Assembly (NCBI GenBank): GCA_029781135.1
Contig: JAKOXH010000016.1
Location: 39,057-103,056, forward strand
Direction: 5' to 3'
DNA from: Planctomycetota bacterium
Lineage (GTDB): Bacteria; Planctomycetota; Planctomycetia; Pirellulales; Lacipirellulaceae
DNA: 64,000 nucleotides
Each line of letters begins with the position of its first letter. Within the stretch, counting starts at the first letter, position 1. Below, piece after piece: positions 35,924-44,236 of the stretch. Made by a program: the position numbers and the translations under genes. The notes below the pieces were generated by a model. The model saw only the letters and a program-made list of their open reading frames with translations. It did not search any database and was not told where the DNA came from.

Positions 35924-36633
35924 TAGAACACCTCCAAGACAATTTGGGATCCGAGTCGCAGGTGCCCGATCATGCGTTTGCCGCATGCGGATCAGGACCA
36001 TGCATGAATCAACGCGACGATATCGGCGAAGGAGTTTTGGATGTGTAGCCCCTCCTTTCCCGGGCCGCCTGAATGGGTCGCAAGCACAAATCCGACGGCT
36101 CGTGCGGTGAATCCAGAACGACATCCCGCGGTGCGGATTGTCGAGCGACTAAAGACTCGCCGCCAAGTGCGAAAAGCCACTCGGACTGCTGACTACCACA
36201 ATCAGGCGGCATCGAGTTGTGCGTATCTGAAGCTATTCGTCCAGACACTAAGAAGAAACCGAACGCGTTACTGCCACGTTCGTCGCTGCTGCCAGGGCGA
36301 AGGTGGCAACGACAGGGAAAAGAAATGGCCGCACCACGGCCGAACCGCGCGGCGACCGCGCAATCATTAGAACACCTATCCGGATGATGTCAAGCAGATT
36401 TTCCAGATTTTCCAAGGTACCAAGGTACGCGAAGTGACTGTGCGTCGTCACGTAAACATTTTCAATAAGAGTACCGGAAAATACGCTGGTAACGGGGGGG
36501 TAGGTGTTCAGACGCGAATGGGGGCTGCTTGATGGAGAACCGATTCTGCCGCCCTGAAATAAGTGGGCAGACATCGCAGCGACTTAGCCGCCGATATTGA
36601 TTCTTCGGTTGTTCCCCCGGATGCGAGCCAAGT
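35924..36633. other. 710-base gap with one doubtful short reading frame
   Basis: This region upstream of the PEP-CTERM gene is less GC-rich than its surroundings around 36360-36480. It repeats the translation start context of that gene (GGTGTTCTAATG at 35921-35932 and again at 36365-36376 on the minus strand). Apart from the 39-residue frame listed separately, I see no gene. Confidence 0.5.
36248..36367 (-). CDS. Doubtful 39-residue signal-peptide-like frame
   Basis: The frame encodes IARSPRGSAVVRPFLFPVVA and a further hydrophobic stretch, like a lone signal peptide, then stops. Its start context is the same 12 bases as that of the PEP-CTERM gene 444 bases away. It may be a decayed duplicate of that gene's beginning. 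Low confidence. Confidence 0.25.
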   Translation of the reverse strand: MIARSPRGSAVVRPFLFPVVATFALAAATNVAVTRSVSS

Positions 36634-37323
36634 TTACCGACCGCTATCCATGCCGAGGCGCATCTTGAGTTCTTCGAAGTCTTGCAGGTAACGTTCGGAG
36701 GTGGAGTGGACGTGCTCGGCTTCGGTGATGAACCGCATGTCCTCGCGGCAGGGGACGCGGCAGTCGACCATCACGTTTTCGTAGCGGCGGAGGTCCTTGC
36801 CGTAGACGATGAGCAGCTTGTGCTCGTCGAGTTGCACTTCTTGCGGCAGGCTGGGGTTGAGGACGGCGATGCCGGTGCAGCCGTCGTTGACAAGCAGTTC
36901 CTCGAAATCCCACAACGTGCTTTGCAGGATCGGCATGTCGATGTATTCGCGGTAGAGGTCGGTGTGGCCGTGCGCTTGGTTGCCGTGGCTGGTTTCGAGG
37001 ACCACATCGACCACGTCGCCCAACTGTTCGATGAGCGACATGAACGTGTCCATGATGTGTTCGCGGCTGACGGCGGCCATGACGACCGGCACTTCGGCCT
37101 TGTTTTCCTCGTCGCGGTACACATCGTGGCGGAAGCCCGCGCTGGGGATGACTTCCAAGTTGTACGAGGGCCGCACGGCATCGCTCAATTCGAAGCTGCC
37201 GTAGCGAGAAACGCCGAGGTGCGCTTCCAGCTCATCGTTGGAGAGCTGATTGAACCCGCTCGCGGGACGGGCGGGTGCATCGGCGGTGTACACGTTGGTA
37301 AAGAAATTTTTTAGAAACCCCAT
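36634..37323 (-). CDS. Conserved hypothetical cytoplasmic protein
   Basis: A 229-residue protein from ATG 37323 (MGFLKNFFTNVYTADAPAR). It is acidic, mixed alpha/beta, with no signal peptide: LSLIEQLGDVVDVVLETSHG, HTDLYREYIDMPILQ, and a C-terminal helix rich in Glu and His (FITEAEHVHSTSERYLQDFE). No family recognised. Transcribed alone. Confidence 0.65.
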   Translation of the reverse strand: MGFLKNFFTNVYTADAPARPASGFNQLSNDELEAHLGVSRYGSFELSDAVRPSYNLEVIPSAGFRHDVYRDEENKAEVPVVMAAVSREHIMDTFMSLIEQLGDVVDVVLETSHGNQAHGHTDLYREYIDMPILQSTLWDFEELLVNDGCTGIAVLNPSLPQEVQLDEHKLLIVYGKDLRRYENVMVDCRVPCREDMRFITEAEHVHSTSERYLQDFEELKMRLGMDSGR

Positions 37324-37779
37324 CGTAGTTCTCGCATCACAAGCGTTCGTAAAGTCAGTGTTACAGGTCGCCAGGAGAACAATCGAATTCGATGGGGATA
37401 TCGAGTGTTGTTCGTGTAGTCCGTTGCAACATCCGCTGTAGCGGCTTTCGGCTCGGCCGAAATAACTTCTGCTCAAACCTAGGTCATGGGAGGCGGCGAG
37501 GAGGGCAGCTGAAAATGAGACGGCTGGAATCGAAGTACCTGGGAAGTTACAGGCGGTACGACCGCAACAGCCGGTGCGATGGGCAGAAATACCGCGAAAT
37601 TCTACGGGTTTCGTGCAGCAGAATGCGGAACCGGTCGGCCGAGAGGGCGTTGCGTTTTGGCAACCGCGTGGCCAGAAGGCCCCCCCGGCACGAATGCTCT
37701 TCGCAACACACAGAACCGTAGGTCAGGCTTTAGCCTGACGTCGTACCGAACGCTCGACTGTGTCAGGCTGAAGCCTGAC
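37324..37779. other. 456-base gap without recognised gene
   Basis: Apart from the TCAGGCT-type repeat at 37718-37783, I see no coding pattern. Two short frames overlap here without recognisable content. It contains the promoter of the downstream hypothetical gene on the minus strand. Confidence 0.5.
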
Positions 37780-37783
37780 CTAC
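37718..37783. repeat. Best copy of the TCAGGCT palindromic repeat
   Basis: Two 22-base arms (GTAGGTCAGGCTTTAGCC... and its complement with one mismatch) around a 22-base loop. On the minus strand the repeat begins with GTAGG, and its TAG is the stop codon of the toroid-fold gene ending at 37780. Confidence 0.92.
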
Positions 37784-39063
37784 TTGTGTTCGCAGCGGGT
37801 GAGGGACATGAGGGCCATCGCGGTGCCGTATTGGCGGTGGTAGTTGTAGAGGGGGAAGTCCCACCAGCAGCCGTCCTTTTCCTGGAGCGGCAGGAGGATG
37901 TGGGCGAGGTGGTCTTGAAAATGTCGCCGCTCGGCGGCGGGTAAGGCGTCGATGCAGAGGGCGGCGTACCAGTGGCCGTAGTAGTAGAAATAGCCAGCGA
38001 CCTGGAAATAGGATTCGTGCGGGATGGGGCGCTTGCGGCCGTAGCCGAGCCAGTTGTTGCGGGCGAAGAGCCGATCGAGCCAGGTTTTAAGGACGTCGTC
38101 GGTAATGCGCTTGTCGCCGTACATGCGGAGGGCGAGATTGCAGGACTGGGAACGGCCAAGGCTGCCGGCGGGGCGGTTGATCGGCAGCATCGGCATCATG
38201 CGGAGGTATTCGCCATAGTCGTAACTAAAATCGGGCTTTTGTTGGCGGAGCAGCGAGGCGATGGCTTTCTTGGTGAGCTTCTCCGGAAAAGTCACACCGA
38301 TCGATTCGGCCTGCTTGAGGGCGATAAGGGCCGTCGCCGTGGTGAAGCTGAAGGCTGAGTCGCTCGGCGTCTGGGTGCCGGCGAGGAAATCGTAGTACGA
38401 CCAGCCGCCGCCGACGAAGCTGTAGCGGGCGAGCATGTCGGCCTGATGTTGGGCAAGTTCGGTGAGCTTGGCTTGGTGGTCTTTGTTGCCGTCGGCACGT
38501 TTATGGAGTGCGACGAGGGCTTGGATAGCGTACGAGTGGCCCCAGACGTTGTAGAGGGCGTCGGGCGTGGCGCGTTTCAGCCGGGCCAGGTGTTCGCTGA
38601 GCCAGTTTTCGCCGCGGTCGATGGCCTTGGCGATATTCGGTCGCTCGGCCTCCGCAACACGGGGCTGCACTTCGATGAGTGCCATGATGACGAGCGAGGT
38701 GGTGGCGGTGCGGAAGGCGTCGTGCGCGCCGGGCGGCGGCGCGTAGATTTCCATCGGCTTGGTGTTTTCGGGACTGCCCCAGGAGCCATCCGGACGCTGG
38801 TCGGCGAGCAGAAACTTCAGACCGCGTTCAAGGGCTTGCGTTATTTCTTCAGGCTTGGGGCGCGTGATTGGTTTTGGTTTCGGGCCGGTAGTGGCGAGGG
38901 GAGAGACAGCGGTGGAAGCGTCTTTGGCCGGAAACGCGGTCCGGTGTTCGGCGACTACCGCAGCAACAAATGTCACGATGACCGACATGTGCACAGCCGC
39001 GGCACGCAAGCCGGTTCGCGGTCGTAATCGATTCGTGATGGGGTGGAGTAGTTGGCGAGGCAT
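37780..39063 (-). CDS. Exported alpha/alpha-toroid (prenyltransferase/squalene-cyclase fold) protein
   Basis: A 427-residue protein with an N-terminal hydrophobic signal (about 18-38). Repeated helix pairs with QW-like motifs follow: LLADQRPDGSWGS, GGGWSYYDF, LLRQQKPDFSYDYGEY, LLPLQEKDGCWWDFPLY. This fits the alpha/alpha-toroid fold shared by terpene cyclases and complement-like proteins. The DxDD motif of class II cyclases is absent, so catalysis of that type is unlikely. It follows the glycosyltransferase gene by 94 bases. Confidence 0.75.
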   Translation of the reverse strand: MPRQLLHPITNRLRPRTGLRAAAVHMSVIVTFVAAVVAEHRTAFPAKDASTAVSPLATTGPKPKPITRPKPEEITQALERGLKFLLADQRPDGSWGSPENTKPMEIYAPPPGAHDAFRTATTSLVIMALIEVQPRVAEAERPNIAKAIDRGENWLSEHLARLKRATPDALYNVWGHSYAIQALVALHKRADGNKDHQAKLTELAQHQADMLARYSFVGGGWSYYDFLAGTQTPSDSAFSFTTATALIALKQAESIGVTFPEKLTKKAIASLLRQQKPDFSYDYGEYLRMMPMLPINRPAGSLGRSQSCNLALRMYGDKRITDDVLKTWLDRLFARNNWLGYGRKRPIPHESYFQVAGYFYYYGHWYAALCIDALPAAERRHFQDHLAHILLPLQEKDGCWWDFPLYNYHRQYGTAMALMSLTRCEHK

Positions 39064-39157
39064 GTGGTGTTGGGCGGCGCGAGTTGTTTCGTCGGCGATG
39101 GGTCGCGTTCCGCTGGCGCGTCGCGGCTAAACGAGACATCGTTGGCGGACAAATGGC

Positions 39158-40219
39158 TCAGTGATCGGAAAGGTCTTCGTTGAGGCAGCGGCGGATGGCT
39201 TGTTTGTAGCGCTGGGTGAGTTCGTCGAGTGGGGAATCGATGAGGAATTGGAATTCGCGGCGAGCGCGGAGGAAACCGCGAAGCTTGTCGCGTTCGTACG
39301 AGTTAAGCGGTGCGCGGAATAGTGCGGCTTCGCCGATAAAAACACGGGCATAGGAAAAAAGCGCTTTCCGGGGTGCCGAACCTGGCGGCGAGTATTTGCA
39401 GACGATGTAGCACAGGTTGAGCAGTTGCTCGACGCCGTTTTCGAGGCCGTTGCCGCGGCCGCCGCCGAAACGGTGGTGAAACACCTTCGCGCCTTGCGCC
39501 TCGACCATGAGTTGGTCCCGCAGCACGGCGTAGGAAAGTGCGAAATCTTCCCACAAGCTGCGCGGCAGGCGGAGGTCTTCATCGAACCGGTGGCGGCGGA
39601 CGGCATCGGCCCGATAGCTCATGCGGAAGCCGATTTGCCGCTCGATCGGCTGGGCGTTCAATTCGGGCAACCAAGCGGGCACTTGATGGCGGGCGAGTAA
39701 TTCGAGGCCGCAGGTGTGGAGTGGGTTTTCCATCAGGCTGTTTACGATGCGATGTCGGAGCAGGCTGGCCCGGTATTTGAGAGTTTTGAGCAGCGAAGTC
39801 TGACGGGCTTGCTCCTGCTGCTGCGACATTTGCGTCGGCGATTCAAAGGCTTCGACCTGGCCGACGCCGCCGATTTGCTGGTCGGTATCGCGTTCGTAGA
39901 TGCGCATCACTTGTTCGCCCACGTCGTCGTACCAAACGGAGTCATCATCCGGGAAGAAGATGACAGGCGCGGCTGAATAGGCGAGGCCGGCATTCCGTTG
40001 TGGTGAGGCGCCTTTGGAAGTGTGGAAGACGATGACCTCGAAGGGCGCTCCAGCGGTGATTTCGCGGACGGTGCGCGCCGTGGCGTCGTGGTCGTTGCTG
40101 GCGTCGGCGATGATGAGCTTTTTGGCCGATCGCGTTTGGCGCATCATCGAAGGCAACGACGCCCGCAGGATCTCGGGCCGGTTGGCGGTGGCGATGATGA
40201 TGTCGTAGTCGAGCTTCAT
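39158..40219 (-). CDS. Family 2 glycosyltransferase
   Basis: A 353-residue GT-A enzyme: nucleotide-binding start KLDYDIIIATANRPEIL, GASPQRNAGLAYS, metal-binding FFPDDDSVW (residues about 95-103), and a C-terminal acceptor part (LPRSLWEDFALSYAVL). It transfers a sugar from a nucleotide donor to an unknown acceptor. Start set at ATG 40219, where the fold begins. Third gene of a four-gene unit. Confidence 0.9.
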   Translation of the reverse strand: MKLDYDIIIATANRPEILRASLPSMMRQTRSAKKLIIADASNDHDATARTVREITAGAPFEVIVFHTSKGASPQRNAGLAYSAAPVIFFPDDDSVWYDDVGEQVMRIYERDTDQQIGGVGQVEAFESPTQMSQQQEQARQTSLLKTLKYRASLLRHRIVNSLMENPLHTCGLELLARHQVPAWLPELNAQPIERQIGFRMSYRADAVRRHRFDEDLRLPRSLWEDFALSYAVLRDQLMVEAQGAKVFHHRFGGGRGNGLENGVEQLLNLCYIVCKYSPPGSAPRKALFSYARVFIGEAALFRAPLNSYERDKLRGFLRARREFQFLIDSPLDELTQRYKQAIRRCLNEDLSDH

Positions 40220-40270
40220 CGGCTGCGGCGAGGACCGCAGAGCGGGCGCGCCACCTCGCAAGGGTTGCCG

Positions 40271-41005
40271 TCATTCGAGCACTTCGGGATGCAGCACTTT
40301 GTTGACGAACAGGATATCGGTGAATTTGACCGCGTTCGCGCCGTAGTGCATGCGGTAGAACGCCGTGGTGACGAAGTTGCGATCGACCAGGAAGCGGAAG
40401 ATTTGGTCGAACGTGGCTTCGTTGCGGTAGAACTCGACGAAATTGACTTCGCACAGGATGAGGCCGATGCGGTTGTCGCGCATCATTTGCTCGGCGCCGC
40501 GGAAGACTTCGAGATCGTAGCCCTGCGTGTCGGATTTGAGGGCGTCGATGCGGGTGATGTTCTGTTCGCGGCAGAAGTCGTCGATCGTGCGGACCTCGAC
40601 TTCGGTTTGCTTTTCAACTTCGCCCCAACCCTTCTCGCCCAGCTCGAGCAGGGAGTTCATCACGGTGGCTTTGTTGATGTTGAGCATCGCCTTGCTGGGC
40701 TTCGCGCCGAAGGCGAAGTTCCAGGCCGTTACGCCTTTTCGCTTGGCGGCAGCGGCCTGCAATTCGCGAAACGTGGCGGGATCGGGCTCAAACGAGTAGA
40801 CCTTCGACGTGGGAAAATGCAGGCGATAGCGCTCGATCGTTTGGCCGATGTTGGCGCCGACATCGAAGAGCGTGGTGTTTGGGCTATCGGCCACGAACCG
40901 CTCCATGTCGACGTAGGGATTCTGACCCAGCTGCGTACGGTCGATGCGGGAGATATCGAGCCCGAAGCGTTGGAATTGCCTGCGGATAAAATAATTGAGA
41001 TTCAC
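40271..41005 (-). CDS. FkbM-family methyltransferase
   Basis: A 244-residue SAM-dependent O-methyltransferase. SAM motif LFDVGANIGQTIERY (about 49-63) and YSFEPDP are followed by the FkbM signature IDALKSDTQGYDLEVFRGAE. Such enzymes often methylate sugars or polyketides. It starts 3 bases after the HlyD-like gene stop, so it is operonic, and sits next to a glycosyltransferase, suggesting modification of a glycan. Confidence 0.92.
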   Translation of the reverse strand: MNLNYFIRRQFQRFGLDISRIDRTQLGQNPYVDMERFVADSPNTTLFDVGANIGQTIERYRLHFPTSKVYSFEPDPATFRELQAAAAKRKGVTAWNFAFGAKPSKAMLNINKATVMNSLLELGEKGWGEVEKQTEVEVRTIDDFCREQNITRIDALKSDTQGYDLEVFRGAEQMMRDNRIGLILCEVNFVEFYRNEATFDQIFRFLVDRNFVTTAFYRMHYGANAVKFTDILFVNKVLHPEVLE

Positions 41006-41008
41006 GAA

Positions 41009-42772
41009 TTAGTCCTTACCTTCCGCTTTGTCGTCTTTCTCTTTCTCTTTTTCGTCTTCGAGTGAAACGACATTGCCTTTTTCGAGACCCTTGCGGATTT
41101 CGATTTCATCGCCCTTGGACTTGCCGAGCGTTACGTCGCGGCGCTGCGGCTTGGCCTTTTCATCCTTCGTGTCGAGTAGCCAAACGTAGTGTTTTTCGGG
41201 GTCAACCTCGTCATCGTGGACCGCTTTCTTGGGCACGACGACCGCCTCAGCTTTGTCGTACGTGGTGACATTTACTTTGCAACCAAGGCCGGCGACGACC
41301 CAACTGGGAAGTTCGCTTTCCTCGACGTCGAAAATCGTTTCGAACTTGGCGGTGGAGACCGGAATCGGCGAGACCGACTTTACTTTGCCGTTGATTCGAT
41401 CAGTAGCTTCGGCCGTCAGTGCGATGCGGACTTTTTGGTCGGCGGTGACTTCCGGGCGATTGGCTTCATCGAGCGAGGCGATGATCGACAACGGACGCTC
41501 GTCGACGATCGTCATCAGGATCGATCCGCCCGTGACGTTGTTATGCGGCTGGTACTTGCTTTCCAGCGTGTTCGCATCGGGCCAACGGCCGTTCAGGCAT
41601 TGACCGTAATAAACGACGCCATCGGCCGGCGCCTTGATTTCCATGAGTTCGCGGTCGGCCAGCAGTTTGGTGTGCTTATCGAGCGATTTGGTGCGCGCTT
41701 TCTTGCGTTGTTCGAGTTCGTAGCGGGCGCGGGTGAGATCGAGCGAGAGGGCCATTTGAGCCCGGGCTCGGGCGATTTCGGCGCGATCGAGCGCGTTCTT
41801 AATTTGAGCGTCCATTCGCGGCAGGCGGACGTTGAGCATTTCGTCGGAGTTGAGCTTCGCGCTTTCGAGGCTGAACTCGGCAAACTCCACGGCGTTCCGC
41901 TGACGTTTGAGGACGATTTCCTCCGTTTCCTCGGTGAGGTCGTCGGCTTTGTACATTTTTTCCAATTGGTTCAGCTCGTCTTTTTCATAGTCGAGCATGA
42001 AGCCGTAGTACTTGAGCATGAACTTGGCGGTCTTCGCCATCATCGGGCGATCGGTTTCGTTGTAGCGAACGAGGTCTTCCTTGGCTTCGCGGAGCGTGCG
42101 AACGGCATCCTCCGCGTCCAGCTTAAGGGTTTTCTCAAGCCGGGGCATTTCCTCTTCGGCCCGCACGATGGCGAGTTCGTTAAGCCGCTGTTCGAGTTCG
42201 AGGTCTTCGATGGCTTCGTTGATTTTCTTGGCGTCGAACTTGAAGAGTGTTTCGCCTTTACGCACTTTCGCGCCCAGCGGGGCCACTTCGACGATTTCGT
42301 AGTCGCTCCACGAATCGGGGCGGAGCGGCACTTCGGTCATTTTGTTGGCCAGGAAAGTGCCATCGAGCGATAGGTCGATACGCAAGTGCTTCGGCTCGAC
42401 TTTGTAGGTTTTGCGTTTGGCTTCCGGCTTGGGCGATTTGTCGTCGGCCTTGGCCGAATCTTTCTTTGCCGCGTCGTCTTTCTTCGACTCATCTTTCTTG
42501 GCAGCGTCCGCGTCTTTGTTCTTGTCTTTGCCGGCGGACGATTCGGGCGATTTATCCTTATCGTTCTTACCTTCCGTCTTGTCGGCGTCTGGCTTGGCAG
42601 CGGGTTTCGCGTTGTTCGATTTCGTGGCAGTATCTTCAGTGGCCGGCGTCGGTTCCGACGAAGTTGCCGGTTGCTGCGGCTGCGCGGCAAGGCCGCTGGC
42701 GGCAGAAAGACTTGCGCTTTGCCACGGCAGTAGGCTTAGTGTAAGTGCGCACGACAAGACAACTCGCTTCAT
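41009..42772 (-). CDS. HlyD/RND-type periplasmic adaptor protein with charged N-terminal linker
   Basis: A 587-residue protein with a signal peptide (cleaved near LSAAS). Residues about 30-120 are an Ala/Lys/Asp-rich disordered linker (KNKDADAAKKDESKKDDAAK). The adaptor core follows: lipoyl half SYEIVEVAPLGAKVRKGE-like, a long coiled coil at about 185-370, the second lipoyl half IKAPADGVVYY, then beta-barrel and membrane-proximal parts. It would link an inner-membrane exporter to the outer membrane; no exporter or TolC gene is in this operon. Confidence 0.85.
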   Translation of the reverse strand: MKRVVLSCALTLSLLPWQSASLSAASGLAAQPQQPATSSEPTPATEDTATKSNNAKPAAKPDADKTEGKNDKDKSPESSAGKDKNKDADAAKKDESKKDDAAKKDSAKADDKSPKPEAKRKTYKVEPKHLRIDLSLDGTFLANKMTEVPLRPDSWSDYEIVEVAPLGAKVRKGETLFKFDAKKINEAIEDLELEQRLNELAIVRAEEEMPRLEKTLKLDAEDAVRTLREAKEDLVRYNETDRPMMAKTAKFMLKYYGFMLDYEKDELNQLEKMYKADDLTEETEEIVLKRQRNAVEFAEFSLESAKLNSDEMLNVRLPRMDAQIKNALDRAEIARARAQMALSLDLTRARYELEQRKKARTKSLDKHTKLLADRELMEIKAPADGVVYYGQCLNGRWPDANTLESKYQPHNNVTGGSILMTIVDERPLSIIASLDEANRPEVTADQKVRIALTAEATDRINGKVKSVSPIPVSTAKFETIFDVEESELPSWVVAGLGCKVNVTTYDKAEAVVVPKKAVHDDEVDPEKHYVWLLDTKDEKAKPQRRDVTLGKSKGDEIEIRKGLEKGNVVSLEDEKEKEKDDKAEGKD

Positions 42773-42943
42773 CGCTGAACTCCCTGGTGGTAACTGTCAT
42801 TGTCGGCTGAAAAACGCTAAATTGCAACCAAATGTGGAGCGATTGCGCGGTCGCCTGCGCGCTTGGATGAGATAATTGGCACTCGCGACGTTTGCGGGCT
42901 GCATAATCGCGATGACCGTAATGACCTGACCTGGTTTTACACG

Positions 42944-43516
42944 ATGAAGATCTACACACGCACGGGCGACGCCGGAGAGACATCGCTGCTGGGTGGCCAG
43001 AGGGTGCGCAAGGATGAATTGCGGATCGAAGTCATTGGAAGTATCGATGAGACCAATGCGGTGCTGGGCGTCGTGCGTGTCGAACTGTTGCGGAGTGGTG
43101 TGGCTCCGGAAGGTATCGATGCCCTGCTATCCACCGTTCAGCATGCATTGTTCGAGATGGGAGCGGAGCTCGCGTCGCACTCCGCGGATGGTGGTCGGGC
43201 CTCGGGGCTGAATGATGCGGATGTGGCGGGGTTGGAAACGGCCATCGACCGGTGTGAGACGGCGGTCGAGCCGCTGACGTCGTTCGTTTTGCCGGGCGGA
43301 GCGGCCGCGGCGGCGCAGCTGCACGTGGCGAGGTGCGTGTGCCGGCGGGCCGAACGGCGGTTGGTGGAATTGGCGGCGCTCGAGCCGGTGCGGAGCGAGC
43401 TGGGCCGCTATATCAATCGGTTGGGCGATCTGTTGTTCGTGCTGGCTCGGCTGGTGAATAAGCAGAACCGGGTGCTGGATGTGGTTTGGCAGCAGAAGCG
43501 AACGGAAGAAAATTGA
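42944..43516 (+). CDS. PduO-type cob(I)alamin adenosyltransferase
   Basis: A 190-residue enzyme that attaches the adenosyl group to cobalamin. The N-terminal ATP motif TRTGDAGETSLLGGQRV and the helical bundle with SIDETNAVLG, FVLPGG and CRRAERRLVELA are diagnostic. Start ATG 42944 gives MKIYTRTGD, the normal family start. No B12-dependent enzyme is nearby. Confidence 0.95.
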   Translation: MKIYTRTGDAGETSLLGGQRVRKDELRIEVIGSIDETNAVLGVVRVELLRSGVAPEGIDALLSTVQHALFEMGAELASHSADGGRASGLNDADVAGLETAIDRCETAVEPLTSFVLPGGAAAAAQLHVARCVCRRAERRLVELAALEPVRSELGRYINRLGDLLFVLARLVNKQNRVLDVVWQQKRTEEN

Positions 43517-43570
43517 CGCTCAGCACGGATGGCGGTGAGGGCGCGACCGGCCTCGCGGGAATGCGACGAA

Positions 43571-43604
43571 CTGGGGGCTCGCCTGCGGCCCAACCCCGGC
43601 CACC
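43571..43604. repeat. Partial copy of the GGGGCTCG...CCCC element
   Basis: TGGGGGCTCGCCTGCGGCCC followed by AACCCCGGCCACCC, a diverged half of the element at 21335-21426, located between the adenosyltransferase gene and glnB. Confidence 0.6.
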
Positions 43605-43676
43605 CGGAGATGGACGGACGAGAATGTCCGTCCTACGGCAATTGGCGAGTTCCCTCGGATGCGGAAGTCGGTGTAA

Positions 43677-44123
<447 letters not shown>

Positions 44124-44236
44124 TATTGTGGACACGCGGCCGTTGAGCGGAGCGGCGCCCGTGCAGTTGTCGGAGTCTTGGGGAGCTCCGACTTTTGATC
44201 TTGTTGCGAAGTCTGCGGACTTCAGTTTCGTCGAGC

